Assembly: GCA_001598975.1 (NCBI GenBank)
Contig: BBXU01002596.1
Coordinates: 16,572-80,571 of the forward strand
Origin: Parachlorella kessleri
Lineage: Eukaryota > Chlorophyta > Trebouxiophyceae > Chlorellales > Chlorellaceae
DNA: 64,000 nt
Direction of reading: 5' to 3'
This document shows, piece after piece, positions 1 to 14,139 of the stretch. Each line of letters begins with the position of its first letter. Position 1 is the stretch's first letter. Made by a program: the position numbers and the translations under genes. The notes under the pieces are model-generated. The model was not told the origin of the DNA. It did not search any database and saw only the letters and a list, made by a program, of their open reading frames with translations.

Positions 1-1582
1 GTGCTGTCGCTGGGGCTGGCCCCTAGCTGCAGCCTGCTGGCAGTGGGCATGGCGGACGGGGTGCTATCGGTGCGGCGGCACATGCGCCCGCTGCCCAGGG
101 AGCCTTTGCTGGGTGCTGGCAGCCAGGCGCGGCGCCAAAGGTGCGGCTGACCGCCGGCCACTGGTTGTGGTCTCCCTGTGACCTACTGTGCTGGCTGAAG
201 GGTGGGGATTGCGGTGACGCTGGTGGGGGAACCTGCATCAGACTTGTGAGTCTCAATGTTGCTTTGCTTGGCCGGTATATCACGAGTTGCACCTACTTCT
301 TGTAGCATGTCCGGCTGTGGGATGCGCACCGACGCACGACGCATGCTGCATGGCAATTGGGACCATCTGTCTGCTGGAGTAGGTACAAACCCCGGCTCAC
401 AGCTGCCAGCTACCGGTACTTCATCCGCGGGCAAGGCAGCGCTGCGGCCGCGGGAGACTACATTGTTGCAGCCCGGAAGCGTGCAGCGCTCTCAAACCAT
501 GACCGCTTGCTGCGGCGCTTCCGCTATGGGGACGCTTTGGATGCTGCGTTGGCCACTCGGAGGCCTGAGGTGTGTCATGTCTTTGGTTTATGATGCTGCT
601 GGGGCACGATGGTCGGTTGGAGCAGGTGTCTCCTTCTGGTTAAAGCCCAGGGACTCGTGCGAAGTGGTTGTAACTCCGTTGCCCACCGCACAGCGCAGAG
701 CAGGCTTGCATAGCTGCTGCACTCCTGGCGACACTGTGAATGTTAGTGTGTTCCTCTCTTTGGTGCACTCCATGCCCACAGGACAGTCTGGCCATCGCCC
801 TGAGGGACATGACATTTTTCCCTACAGGTGGTGGCCTCGCTACTTGAAGAGCTAGCAGTACGTGGAGGCCTAGCAGCAGCGCTGGTCCACCGGTTGCCAC
901 AGAGCTTGCTGCCGCTGCTTGACCATGTGCGACGCCATGTAGGTGACCCACGCTATGCCGGGCTGCTGGCAGGCGTGGCTCACCGGCTGCTGGACGCCTA
1001 CAGCGCCTCCCTGGGCGCGGACACCCAGGTGGGAGCCGCCACAGAGAGACTGCTGCTTGGGAGTGTGCTGCTTGGGGTGCTGCTTCACCAGCCTCCTGTT
1101 GCCCACTGGAAGACGTGGAGAACGGGGGGGCGGCTATAGGTTTCTAATGTGCAAATCAGTGTAAATCAGATGCAATCAGGAGGCCATGAGGGCTGCTCCT
1201 GTTATGTGCCCCATGTGTAGTCCGTGTGAGAAGCATAATTGCATAGCAGCCGTCTTAACACCAATCAGCAGAATATAAGCGCTACTGAGCTGCCCGAAGG
1301 GTTCTGGAGTCCCCAGCCACCCATCTGCCGCAGTGCGTAATAGGAGTTGGTGAGATAGGCAAAGGTTGGCCCCTAGCTACTCCGGCTTGGAGTTGTCATG
1401 AACCCCTCTGGGAGCTAACCTAAGTAGTTCGGCGTCTCCCATGCTTGCAGATGGGTGAGGCGCTGGGTCAGGTGCAGGAGCGAGTGGCGCTGGAGGTGCG
1501 GACTCAAGATGAGCTGGTGCACATCCGGGGGATGCTGGAGCCCCTGCTCTTAGCGGCAGGCGCAGCAACATACGGGAGCTGA
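1..1582 (+). CDS. UTP15: UTP15-like U3 snoRNP protein, 3' part
   Basis: UTP15 is a nucleolar WD40 protein of the t-UTP/UtpA part of the SSU processome, needed for pre-18S rRNA processing. The window holds the end of the propeller and the whole C-terminal helical domain; the 5' part lies outside. Exons that close in phase are <1-140 (ends ...LSVRR near the last blade), 410-569 (starts YRYFIRGQG, then the KLL-type linker with FRYGDALDAAL and TRRPE), 828-1028 (VVASLLEELAVRGGLAAAL, the typical UTP15 C-terminal helices) and 1451-1582 (QVQERVALEVRTQDEL, GMLEPLL, stop TGA at 1580-1582). I recognise the family from the order YRYF-R-G, RRPEVV and the closing GMLEPLL. The C-terminal domain normally helps the protein join its UTP partners. 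Intron 3 could start elsewhere, because the reading frame stays open to 1139. Fairly sure of identity, less of exon 3's end. Confidence 0.82.
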
Positions 1583-3304
1583 CATACTGCCCCCGCTAAA
1601 CCGGTTGGGTCAGCACCATGACGTGGCGGGTTGCTGCTTCATCGCCAAACAGTATGCGACTGGGGGTGGTGGTGCCACTACCCTGCTCCCTTAGGGCCAA
1701 ACCACAGTAGGCTGTGACCAGCACAGTTCCGAGTACGCAACTTGCCTGCCGCCTTGAGGTTGCTTGGTTAGGGGTGGGAGCCCAAGAGGCACAATCACTG
1801 TGCTTCGTGGCGCTTAAGACAGGTTGCTTCCATCATTATAAGGCGGCGCCGACCTGCAAGCATGGGTTACCCAGCTTGGCAGAAGCATCTTGCTACACTA
1901 CATCTCGTGTGTGGGTAGTGGCTGGCCCGGTTCTGCTGCGTCTGGTCGGTACCCGTGGCCTTGGAGTTGAGGTTCTCTTGTTTCATCGCACACATTATGG
2001 AAGTGAGGCACCCGGTTGCAGATGCTAGCGGAGGACAAGGTTCCCTGTTGTTTTCTCGCTTTGGTGACCGCTTGCAGGATCACTACTTTGAGATTCAGTA
2101 GTGCCAATATGGTGCTAGCTGGGGAGGTGCAGCATGCAAGCCAGCAGCAATATGCCCAGCAGCAGGAGAGATATGATGGCATGGAGCGCCAACGGAGGTG
2201 AATTGCAATGAAGGCCAACGAGTAAACTAGACCCTACACTGTACATTGTACCCCCAGCGTACTGCTAGGCGTACCAGCGGCAAGTTTGAAAAGGATTTGG
2301 TTGCAGAGCTCAGATGACACTTAAGGCTGGATGCAGAAATGCTTTGGGTCTTGCTGTTCCCACCCTTGGGGGCCATGGCAGGCAGTGCAAGTGGGGTGCT
2401 CAGCAAAACCGCGAGCTAAATTCTCAAGGGCCTCAAGCCTGTCTCCATGCCAACATGAAGCTTAGCTTTTCTCGGGGAGAGAACTACTGGATCAGCACTC
2501 AGGCAAGACTCAGGCACATCCTGCATCCAGTTCTATCAGTCCAGCTCAACTGTCAGTCCAGCCCAACTTTCACTCCCTGTTCGCACTACCTGCCACCCAT
2601 GCTAATAAAGGCCTTAGCTTATCTTGGGGAGAGAACTGCTCGCTCGAGCCCAGACCTCGGGCAAGACTCAGGCTCATTCTGCATCCAACCCTGTCAGTAC
2701 AGCCCAGCTCTCATTTCCTGTTTGCACTACCTGCCACCCATGCTAATAAAGTGTCTGGCCATCCACCCTATTGTGGTGGGCAGGTAGTGGGACCTGCGGT
2801 CTAGTCAACCTCAGCTGCCATCCCTGTCTCAACATCTGCCAGCCAACGCTGGAGGGGTGTTTCTCAGCGTCAGTATTGAACCTACAAGAACTGATATGGG
2901 TCCAACACCCTTGTATATTCCGGATGCTGGCCCAGTATAGCTTGCGAAGGAACTCGATCCAACCATGTTGCAACAAGACCAGTGCCACTTACTGCCATGC
3001 CCTGCTTGATTAGGTTGCTGGAAAACAATGCATTTCTGATTGGCTGGGCGGACATAAGGCCTTCCATTTCTGTCCGTCATTTCAGCCTCTGCCCTCCCTG
3101 ACGCACCACGCCTACGCGTTGCCCTGCAATGCCTTGCCTCCCCTGTGCCGTCCCCTCTCTACCCATAGCATGCCATGCGCACGTTCAGCCTAGGTGGTCC
3201 TGATTGCAAGTGGGCAATTACAGTACATCGGGCATTTACAACACTGACACGCAGCCCCAGCCAGCTGTTCAGTAAGTGCGCCAAGCAGACTACACGGGCC
3301 CTGC
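1583..3304. other. Intergenic stretch between convergent genes
   Basis: This is the spacer between the ends of UTP15 (+) and RPS3 (-). It holds two head-to-tail copies of the dispersed repeat at 2460-2755. A short open frame at 2100-2201 on + (Gln-rich, ends QQERYDGM-x-RQRR) is too short and isolated to call a gene. On the minus strand, TGTAA motifs at about 3236-3240 and 3218-3222 sit 65-90 nt past the RPS3 stop and are candidate RPS3 poly(A) signals. Confidence 0.6.
2460..2755 (+). repeat. Dispersed repeat, two tandem copies
   Basis: Two units of about 145-150 bp lie head-to-tail (about 2460-2615 and 2613-2755). Each begins with a CTTAGCTT...GGGGAGAGAACT block, continues with GGCAAGACTCAGGC and CTGTCAGT-CAGCCCA, and ends with CACTACCTGCCACCCATGC followed by TAATAAA. 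The same unit recurs at about 22986-23176, 23876-23999 and 62082-62184, and inverted at 29527-29590 and 29836-29931. No coding potential or terminal inverted repeats were seen. It may be a short non-autonomous element, perhaps SINE-like given the A-rich end, but no clear A/B boxes were found. Confidence 0.75.
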
Positions 3305-5621
<2,317 letters not shown>

Positions 5622-5990
5622 GGTGCAGTCGAGCTGCCACACGAACCCACAGACAAGGTGCACCCGGGAAAGAGGGTCAGCAGCGAGAGGCAATGTGTTT
5701 TGCAGAGGCTTCCTGGCGGGGTGTCATAATATTCAAGGAGGGTACACGATTTTAGATATTCCAACAATTGGCCAGAAATTCCCCAAGGGTACCCCGCAGG
5801 GCCAGGACTTCTCATTAAGGACTGCTTTCTGTGTGTTTCACTTGTGTTCTGTTCTGTCTTAGCCTTCTTCTTGCCCCTCCATATAATTGAAGTATTAGCA
5901 CAACTTATGTTTTGGTAAACGCCGTCTTGCTTTTTATATATCGGCTTGGAGGTAAAAGTTTGAGAGCTTGGTTTAGTTACGTTGGCTCAC
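5622..5990. promoter_or_regulatory. Divergent promoter region, RPS3 / U2B''
   Basis: There are 369 bp between the start codons of RPS3 (-) and the U2B'' gene (+). It must hold both 5' UTRs and core promoters. The half next to U2B'' is AT-rich, with a TTTTATATATCG stretch at about 5932-5942 that could act as a TATA element about 50 bp before the ATG. Inferred from gene layout, not from a known motif. Confidence 0.45.
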
Positions 5991-7678
5991 ATGGGTGACA
6001 TCGCACCAGGGCAGACTATCTACATCAGCAACTTGTATGAGAAGCTAAAAAAAGAAGGTACGTCTTCATGGTTATCACTTGATTAATTTGGTGCAGGTGC
6101 TGTCTGTGCGAGTGACACGGAGGGACTTGTCTCCTGTGCCCTTGTAGAAACCAAGAAGCTATTGTACGCCCTATTTGGCCAGTTTGGCAAGATACTTGAT
6201 GTGGTCTGCTTAAAAACACCGCGGCTTCGCGGTCAGGCTTGGGTGGTGTTTGCTGACATTACTTCAGCCACCAACGCGCTCAGGGCGATGCAGGGCTTCC
6301 CCTTCTTTGACAAGCCTGTTGTGAGTGGCCGTGGCGGGGAGGGGCACGTGTATGAGCTGTGGTGCAGGCGGAATGTGTGCACTGGTAAGTGCAGCGCACA
6401 CGACGTTGCCTGTGCAGCCGTTTTGCATGGACGGACAAGTGGTGGCGGTTGGTAACAAGTTGCTCTTAAGCCTGCAGAGACTGCAATACGCTAAGACCAA
6501 GTCGGATGCAGTTTCCAAGCTAGATGGCTCCTACAAGCGGGAAAAGAAACAGCGGCAGAAGCAGTTGGTGGCAGCAGGTGTGGGTGAATCCAGGGGGGCG
6601 GCGGGGCCCGGGGGGACCATGAAAGATCAGGAACTTGTTGTCATCTGTTTCAGCGGCGGTTTGTCGCCTCCTTGTGCTATACAGCCAAGCAGACGAGTCT
6701 GCATAGGTGCAGAACTTGCCAATACACTAGTAAAGGGTGGGTGTGTTCCGGATGTGATGGGCCTGGCATGGCACTGCGCCTGACTAGGCCCCTCAGACAG
6801 ACTGATACCAACTGGAGCTCCCTGCTTCTCGCTGAACAACCAGGCGCCAAGCAGCCGCGGACAGAAGCTGAGCCGGCAAAGGCCCAGGCAGCCAAGCCCG
6901 CAGCAGCTGCTACGGAGGCCGTGGACGTGGGCGCGCCCAACCGGGTCCTCTTCCTGGAGGGCCTGCCGGAGGCGACCACCGAGGCCATGCTTACCATGCT
7001 CTTCCAGCAGTTCCCAGGTAGGTATGGCGTGGCAGGTACTGCAGTCATTGAAGATGAATTGGGTGGGTGCACCCTGTCCATGTTTTGGGGGCTGATGATG
7101 CGAGCAAAGGATATGCAGCTGTGGTTTGACAGGTCTGGGTGCACGGTTTGTGTAGCCCTTGTTTTGGTGGCATGTTGGGGAAGTAGGGTTAGGCTGACTG
7201 GACCTATTGCAAGTGGTACTATGCGTCCTTATGTTCTTGCTGCCCAACCTACCAGCTCCTGTGGGGACGCGAGTTGTGCAGGCTACAAGGAGTCGCGCTT
7301 GGTAGAGGGCCGGCCGGGGATTGCATTTGTTGAGTTTGAAAACGACGTCCAGGTGTGTACCTGGCATGAAAGTGCCTGCGGTGGTGGTGTGTCTCTGAAC
7401 CGGTGAACCGACTGGTGTCTGCCGAGGCGTCCTGCTTACTGACTGACTTTGTTGCACCCTGTTGCAGTAAGTAGCGAACTGCTGCATTGCGTTTTTGGCA
7501 CCGTTCTACTCTGACTGCTTACTGCCGCTGTCCATTGCCATTGCCGCCGATCCATGCCTAGAGTGCGTGCCCACCAAGCTGATCATTGTAATCTTTGCAG
7601 GCGGGCGTGGCGCTGTCAGGTCTCCAAGGCTTCAAGATCACACCACAGAATGTTATGAAGATAACTTATGGGAAGTAG
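5991..7678 (+). CDS. SNRPB2: U2B''/U1A-type snRNP protein (two RRMs)
   Basis: Spliceosomal RNA-binding protein of the U1A/U2B''/SNF family, which binds a U1 or U2 snRNA loop. Six exons close in phase: 5991-6057, 6148-6320, 6478-6577, 6844-7017, 7282-7352 and 7601-7678, giving 220 aa. RRM1 (about residues 8-85) has RNP2 IYISNL and RNP1 RGQAWVVF, followed by [10 protein letters not shown], a sequence typical of U2B''. A Lys-rich helix (KREKKQRQK) and an Ala-rich linker ([14 protein letters not shown]) lead to RRM2 (about residues 146-218), with RNP2 LFLEGL and RNP1 GIAFVEF, ending [12 protein letters not shown]. Plants and animals have separate U1A and U2B''; RRM1 here resembles plant U2B'', but a single ancestral SNF-like protein is possible. 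Length and both RRMs are complete. Confidence 0.93.
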
Positions 7679-9160
7679 GCCAAAGCTGCATGAGAGGGTA
7701 TGGAAGGATGTGTAGGGTTGAACTGGTGGGGTGGCTTGCCTGATCCGCTGATCCGTGGAGCAACCTTCCGGCTGGCTAGGAGGAAACATAAGGGTCGCAG
7801 GGTAGGCAGGAGTGGGTAAGAGAGGCCACAGGGGCAGGTGCAAGTTATGCTGGGCGATTGCCCCTGCTTCTTGAGCCAGTAGGGCTCTTCCCCAGGTTAG
7901 TTTCTGGTAGAGGGTGGCAGTTGATCCAGCCCATGGGAAACTCACTTAATCCACCACTGCAAAACGGTAGCTTTCGCGCTAGTCAATAGAAAGGACAGGC
8001 GGCAGCTGCTTGCTCTTGTAATAGATGGTGGCAAAGCGAAAGAAGCCACTGGGAGCATAGCCAGGTGGTTTCGCACATCAGAAGGGGTGCAGCATGGCAC
8101 CAGCTGAGGGCATTGTGCACCTACATGCTGCCAGCAAAAAGAGACTCTGCTCGCTGTCCATGCCACCAACCACAAGAAGAGAGTGTCAGTCCATGCTTCT
8201 TGGCCTGTCACTTGCAGCGACCGCCCCACTCATGAGATTGATCAATTATGCTTGGCAGGTCCAGCTGCTTCAGAAGTGCAAGCACCCAACTCAACAATGC
8301 ATCCAGACCTGAAAGCTTGGCTTGCCTACCGGCCACCTTCGTAGAACACACACTCGCTCAGGCCGAGCTAACATTGACTGTAGTCAGCCCCAACACATCT
8401 TACAGAGCCTTCCCTAGGGGCACCGCAGCTGACGGCAGCTTTGACTCCTCATACTGCCTCCAGTCTGCCCACCATTGCACCACCCCTGCTGCCCCGCCAA
8501 TGTGTGCTGCTGCTCAGCCCGGCCCGCCCCCTGCCCCCGCTCCGTTGCCGGGCTGCTCAGCGGCGGCTTGCTGGTCGCCTGCCCCATGCGCCGCTGCTCC
8601 CTCTCCTGTACTCGCTTCTTCTGGGCGGCTACCCCCTGGTGCTGTGTTGTGGTACGTCCTGCTAGGGCTGCTAGTTGGGGTGCCCACCTTGTGTTCCAGC
8701 CCTTCCAGGTGAGCTGACACTGCCAGGGTGCTTCACAGGCAACACAGGGAGCAGCTGGGGTGAGCACCCTTGCCAGGGTCGCATGCCACAACCAGAGGCA
8801 GATATGGCAGGGCTCATGGGCACCAGAGAGATCCGGAGCAAATGCAGCCAGGGCGGCTTGCGGAGCAAAGTGTGACACTGTGACACGGCAGCTTGCCGAG
8901 TGCATGATCCAAGGCATGAGGTATGAGGTGAAACACGTGGCAAATAGGGTCATAGACTCGCTTGCTCAACTCCTAGACCATGATCACACAGGTACCCGAG
9001 GATTCACCAGTCAGCATGCGAACTAGCTCCTCTGCTCACCGCGGTGCTCAGGTTGACCTAATCACAAAGCACTGTCATTAGACCGACGAAAGCAGAATCC
9101 GAAGGCAGGAGTCCAAGACAGACTCCTGGACTAGAGGACACAGACACTAGACAGTTGTAC
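7679..9160. other. Spacer, possible last exon of the PX gene
   Basis: This lies between the end of the U2B'' gene (+) and the last PX-gene exon I can place (-). A minus-strand stretch near 8705-8670 (reading SAHLEGLEHK before a GT donor) and Gln/Arg-rich frames at 8414-8640 may hold a further C-terminal exon, but no splice phase fits cleanly. Nothing else recognisable. Confidence 0.3.
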
Positions 9161-12100
9161 CTGCGCAGCAGCTCGCAGTACCGTCTGCGCGCCTCCGCTG
9201 CATCCAGCAGCAGCCCGCCGAAGGCGTCTCTCAGACCCGCTGCCGGTGCTGCTGCAGGCTCGCCGGCGCCACCGGTGCTGCCCGCCTTCTTGCCACCTGC
9301 ACACAGCAGTCGGCACGGAATACATGGTCTTATGCGGCGGCACGCCAGGGGACCCACAGTGATATGCTGGAGACTGTGCGAGCAAGGTCACGACAGGCAG
9401 GGTGTACCAAGAGCTTGGAGGTGCTATTACCATCCGTCCACTGGCAAGCCATGCACTATGCTCTGTGCCGCCTTACACAACCATATGCAAGTCTAGTCTT
9501 GGCCTTTCAAGTCTTGCCTGATGCCTGGGGGAGGAAGTCCTTCTGCACCCGCTCACTCAAGCTGCTCAGGCGGCGGCTGCAGTCCCGGAGCAAGCCCAGC
9601 GGCGCATGCAGCTCCTGCACCCCCTGCGGCCGCCCTGTTAGTGGTGCCGGCATATCCACACGGCAGGCGGCCAGAGCCGCCTGCAGGGCTGACACCTCTT
9701 CCAGCAAGGCCGTCACCTCACTGGCTGACAAGCCCGGCAAGCCTGCTGCGCCGCTCTCGATTTCCGCACCGCCTGGCTCACCCGCGGCGGCGGTCACCTC
9801 GGCGCTGCGCCGCTGTTCCGCTGCCAGCTGCTGTCGCAGGCTCTTCACCTCCTTAGCTAGCACCTGCACAGCATGCCCAATTGGCACTGACAACACAAGC
9901 GATACACAAATCCATGTTCAACTGGTGTGTCTGTCTATGGTACCCATCATGCGTCCTGGCCGGCCCTGCTGTTGGTGGTACGAGCCACAGCATCCATGTG
10001 GGAGGCAGCAAGCCTTGCACTGCTGAGCTCTCAGTCACGTCGGCACCTTGAGGTCTGCCCGACCCTTCGACAATGCGGCCTCCCTATCAGTGCTTGCTCT
10101 TGCGGCAAGCTCCTCTGCCTCTTTCACCCTCCCCTGTAGCTCGTCCCGCGCTGCAGCTGCCTCAGCCAGCTGTTGCTGCAACGCTGCAAGCAGCGCCGCC
10201 TGCTGCTGAAGCTGCATGGATGGAGGTTCTGCCTCTGACCCCTGTTGTGGCGTGCTGCCTGCTGATGTACAGGAGGGGCACTGTGCTGCCCTCTCCTGTG
10301 CCCCTTCCAGGCTCGGCTGCGCGACCTCCGCAGCCCGCCCGTGCTGCTGTGCTGCAGGCTCCGCCTGAGAGGCAGGCAGCTGGGCTGCTAAGCCAGCTTC
10401 CCTGTTCCTCCTTTCCTGCAGCAGCTCCGCTTCGAGAGCAGCTATCCTTGCACGTGCCGCCTGCAGCTCAGTGCCGCTCGCCTGCGCAGCGGCACTGCCT
10501 GCACTCGCTCCTCCCGTGCCTCCGTTCAAGCGCTGCACCTGGGCTGCTAGCTGGGCAATAGCCTCCTGGTCTCCGTGGATTTCATGCACAGCATCTGCAA
10601 GGCAAGACAAAGCGCAAGCCAGTATTGACCGTCGAAGCAGCAGCTGCCAAGAGTACCACGCACGTCCAGCCTTGCCAGGAGCATGCACTGTCTGCACAAC
10701 CTATCTGTGCAAGTCACTTTCTGTAAATTCATGCAGGCTGGGATGAAAAGTCAGCTGCACACTGGCTGCCAAAAAGGCACAGTCCCATTTCTGCAGGGAC
10801 ACAAAAAGACACATCAATCCGCAAGACGGTGCCCCACAGCCAGGTGTGCTGTATCGAGCCCGCCTCCCTACCTTGCAAATCCCCGGCCGCAGCTTCCAGC
10901 TGGCTGCGAAGGGCTTTGGCCAGGCCACTTACAGTGGCTCGGTACTCTATCTGCAGGCCCAGGCGTGCCTTGCCACCTGCAAGGCAGGGTGCACCACATT
11001 GTCCCAACACGCTGCAGCGGCCGACCTGTCAAACCAAATGTCATCCTTACAGACCATTACTGCCGCCATGGCAAGCCACACACCAGGCGGCACTTGCACA
11101 ACAAAATGTGTGCATACGCCAGTCATCTCGGTAGCTACAGCCTTGTTCCAGTGTACACGCCTCACCTAGATTTGCTAACAAGTCCCCACTACCGGCGTGG
11201 GCGGCAGCAGCAGTCATTGACGCAGCGGGGCTGAGGGCCGGTGTAAGACCATCCCACGGCTGTGGGGACACATCAGTGCCAGACGAGCTCCTGACCGCCC
11301 AGCCAGCGCCACCTCCACCAACCTGCTGCTGGTGTTGCTGCTGCTGCTGCTGCGGTGGGTTTGACGTTGGGAAATAGCTCATGCCTTGGGAGTTTGCTGA
11401 TGTAGGCCGGGTGTGCTCCAGGCCTGGAGCAGAGCCTCTCAACTCTGCTGCTGCTGCTGCCGTTGAGCCGGTGCTGTCAAGGGTGTCCAGCTGCTGGTCC
11501 AGGGGCTCGCTGCCAGACCAGGAGGGCTCGTAGGCGGGCAGCGCCCCGCTGGAGCGCTCCCCGTCCCACAGGCCAGAGGGGCTGGTTGAGGGGATGGAGG
11601 GGCTTGCAGGAGCTTGCGCCCTGCAGTCCAGAGGCTGCACAACTATTGGGGACATACGAGCGATGGAGCCCATGCACTTGGCTGGCTTGCGGCGATGGTA
11701 TGGGGCGCGGTGCGAACACGCATCAGGGTAAACCAACAACAATGCAGCCAGGGCCATGCCCTTGGGTACTCAGCTTTGCTAGGTGTCTTGCAGGCAACGG
11801 TGCAGGAGGAGTGTAGGCCAACCTTTCGTAGTAAAACAAGCTGCCCTGGAATCCTCAGACATCACATAACCTTTACAAAGGCCAACCAGTCTCACACATG
11901 TGGTTAGCCAGGCTCACCCCGCGCTGCGGTGCTTGCTAAGGATGTCCAGCTCACAGAAGTGGAACATCATGGCACTGTTGGCAATCTGGGGGACCTCCGT
12001 CAGCCTCCACAGCCACTGCTCCAGCTCCCAACGCCGCTGCTCAATGAGTTCTGGCTTCTTGTTGACGCCAGCGAAGGCTCGCTTGGGCGGCGGCTCGAGG

Positions 12101-12623
12101 CCGGCAAGCATGCGAGGGCCCAGCTCCTCCCGCAGCTGCCAGGAACAGCAGGCAAAAGTCGGCTACCTGCTTCCCTAACCGGCTAGTTGGTAGCCCAGCA
12201 AGCACCGGCTCTGCCCACACAAGAGCCTAAAGGCTGAAACGTATGCTGTTGGTACCCAACTGGCAGAGGCGAGAGTCCTCTTGCACGCACCCTTTGGTAA
12301 AGCGTCACAAAGTTGGAATAGCGTCGCCCAACGCTTCGCTTGCGAGGCGGCCCATCCTGTGGGGGCAGCACGGTCACCTCCACCTGCACCCAAACAGCCT
12401 TGCGTGGTTGCATCCTTGACAACCCTTTCCTCGGTCCATGAACAGCTGCAGCTCGCCTGTGCCCCACGATACGTATGCCCCAAAGGGCATTCCCAGCTTT
12501 ATACAGCAAGCAGGCTTTCCCACCCTCTGCCCCCGCCACTCGAACCTGAAAAAATACCACCGTTTCATCTTGCAGCTGCACTTGACTCCAAGAAGGTATG
12601 CGAAGCGTATAGCGCCAGCCCAT
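9161..12623 (-). CDS. PX-domain coiled-coil protein, EREX-like
   Basis: Resembles plant EREX, a PX-domain Rab5 effector on endosomal membranes. Exons on minus: 12623-12546 (MGWRYTLRIPSWSQVQ...VVFFQ), 12383-12291 (VEVTVLPP..., GRRYSNFVTLYQR), 12135-11918 (LREELGPRML, RRWELEQWLWRL), 11620-11166, 10976-10872, 10594-10047, 9863-9518 and 9296-9161. The PX fold covers about residues 1-125. A Pro/Ser-rich linker follows with a poly-Gln run coded near 11330-11350, then long coiled coils with DLKVLAKEVKSLRQQ, close to the KEVKSLR segment of EREX, and a C-terminal helix with GLLLDAAEARRRY. All phases close through 9161; the stop is not located and at least one more exon is needed. The intron at 9517-9297 needs a GC donor (CAG/GCAAGA). 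The start is the only in-frame Met before the PX strand; an upstream exon is possible. Confidence 0.72.
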
Positions 12624-13161
12624 AATCCCCGTGATCGCAGACAAGTTCCGGATCACCAGCGGACATGCAAAACGCAAAGCAGGCACCAATGCATGGAGTA
12701 TGAAGTATGTGGATGAATGTTACTGCACGGACCTGGATGCCAGCGTGGATGCTTTACGTTAACATGTTGTCACCGCGGTTTCCCTGGCCAGCTTTCTGGG
12801 AGGAAGCAATGCACAGCAACGGGCATGCAAGTGTCGTTGTAAGTGGTCCTCCCATCCGCATAATCGGCAGGTCGCACAGTCCGACTGCAAGCGGCTGCAA
12901 CCTTTGCGGGCGGATCTTGCTCAAGTGGGGTTGGCACATTCCTCCAATTGACAGTAAGTAATACTGCCCTCGCAAATTGTTTCGGGGAAGCTGTTGCAGC
13001 GGCGTGTTGGACCGTGTGTCATGTCAGACTGCACCCGCTGCCTGCAGCGCCGTCTTCGACACCCACCTTCACACAATGCAAACCCTGACAGACACCCAAT
13101 CACCTTTTTAGTCGACAATAGCCAAGTGGTGTTGTACTGCAGAGTTACTCGACGGAGTAAT

Positions 13162-14139
13162 ATGGTGCAGCGGACGAGCTTTGTAGCTGTCCTTTATTTA
13201 TTGGATGTGGCTGCCTGGGTGATCATGTTGGGTGGCGTCGCTGCCTGGCAGTATCAGTGCAACAAGGACACACCTGAAGGGACCACTATCTGGGACACTT
13301 GCATGTCAGCTCAAGTGCAGCTGAACTGGTGAGTCGGGAGTGGTGCCGGGTGCACATGGCTCCCTTGCAGTCTGGTCTGCCTCCAAGAGGTTGCGTCCTG
13401 CTTTTACTGTAATACCGGAATGCTGCTTGAGCTCATCCTCTGTTTTCTCCTCGCAGGTGGGCCCTGTTCTTCCAGCTGTTTGTGCTGGTGTTCCTCTTTG
13501 TGGTGTACTTCAGCCGCCAGGCCACCTCCTACCGAGTGTCCCTCATCGTCATGCTGGCCATGGTAAGCTGGTGTGCTTTCAACTGCTCCTTCCCTTGGCA
13601 GGGCATGCTCGCACTTTGTACGGCGATCCATGGGGACTTTTGTTGTGTGCATATTGGCTGCCATGGGCCTGAGTTGAACACACACAAAACATTTTGCCAC
13701 CCAAGCAGGTGACGACTCTCATGTTCTCCACCACCAACAATGCCTTCGACTACATTAAGAACTCCAGCGGGGACCTCAAGTCGGCCACGCAAGCCAACGC
13801 TGCAGGTCAGAGACCAACTGGCCTGCATGTTTGTAGTGAAGGCTGCATGCAGCTATTTGCGCCAGACTGATAGTGTCAGGGGCTTCTCGGCATGGGAGGT
13901 AAAGAGCACTGTATACCCCCTACCCCACAGCAATCCCAACGCAATACCCTGCTGCAGGCTCCATCATTTCCATGATCTGCAACATGTTGATCATCATCAT
14001 TGCTGGTGGCGACCTGCAAGACACGCTGGGCGTGCGCTCCGCGCCAGCAGCCCCCATGTCGCACCAGGGCGCCGACCCCGCGGTTCAGATGTCGTCTTCC
14101 ACTTTCAACCCTGCCTACGGTACCAAGCCCCCCGTTTGA
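13162..14139 (+). CDS. Four-helix membrane protein, unknown function
   Basis: I do not recognise this protein beyond its topology. Four exons close in phase: 13162-13328, 13457-13562, 13709-13805 and 13958-14139, giving 183 aa. Four hydrophobic helices can be seen: about residues 8-29 (VLYLLDVAAWVIMLGGVAAW), 57-77 (ALFFQLFVLVFLFVVYF), 82-98 (YRVSLIVMLAMVTTLMF) and 125-141 (SIISMICNMLIIIIAGG). A Cys pair (C33 and C47) lies in the loop between helices 1 and 2, and an N-linked-type site (NSS) follows helix 3. The tail is soluble and Pro/Ser-rich. The shape resembles tetraspan or MARVEL-like proteins, but no signature motif supports either name. A TGTAA at 14291-14295 is the likely poly(A) signal. 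It diverges from the PX gene. Confidence 0.8.

Noticed and set aside
256..855. 199-codon + frame over the UTP15 region
   Set aside because: It crosses UTP15 introns and exons in another frame; the UTP15 exons explain the coding signal.
6627..7487. 286-codon minus frame
   Set aside because: Antisense shadow of the U2B'' exons, with no family pattern or splice sites.
10073..10561. 162-codon + frame, Pro/Leu/Ala-rich
   Set aside because: Antisense of the PX-gene coiled-coil exon; GC-rich sequence keeps many frames open.
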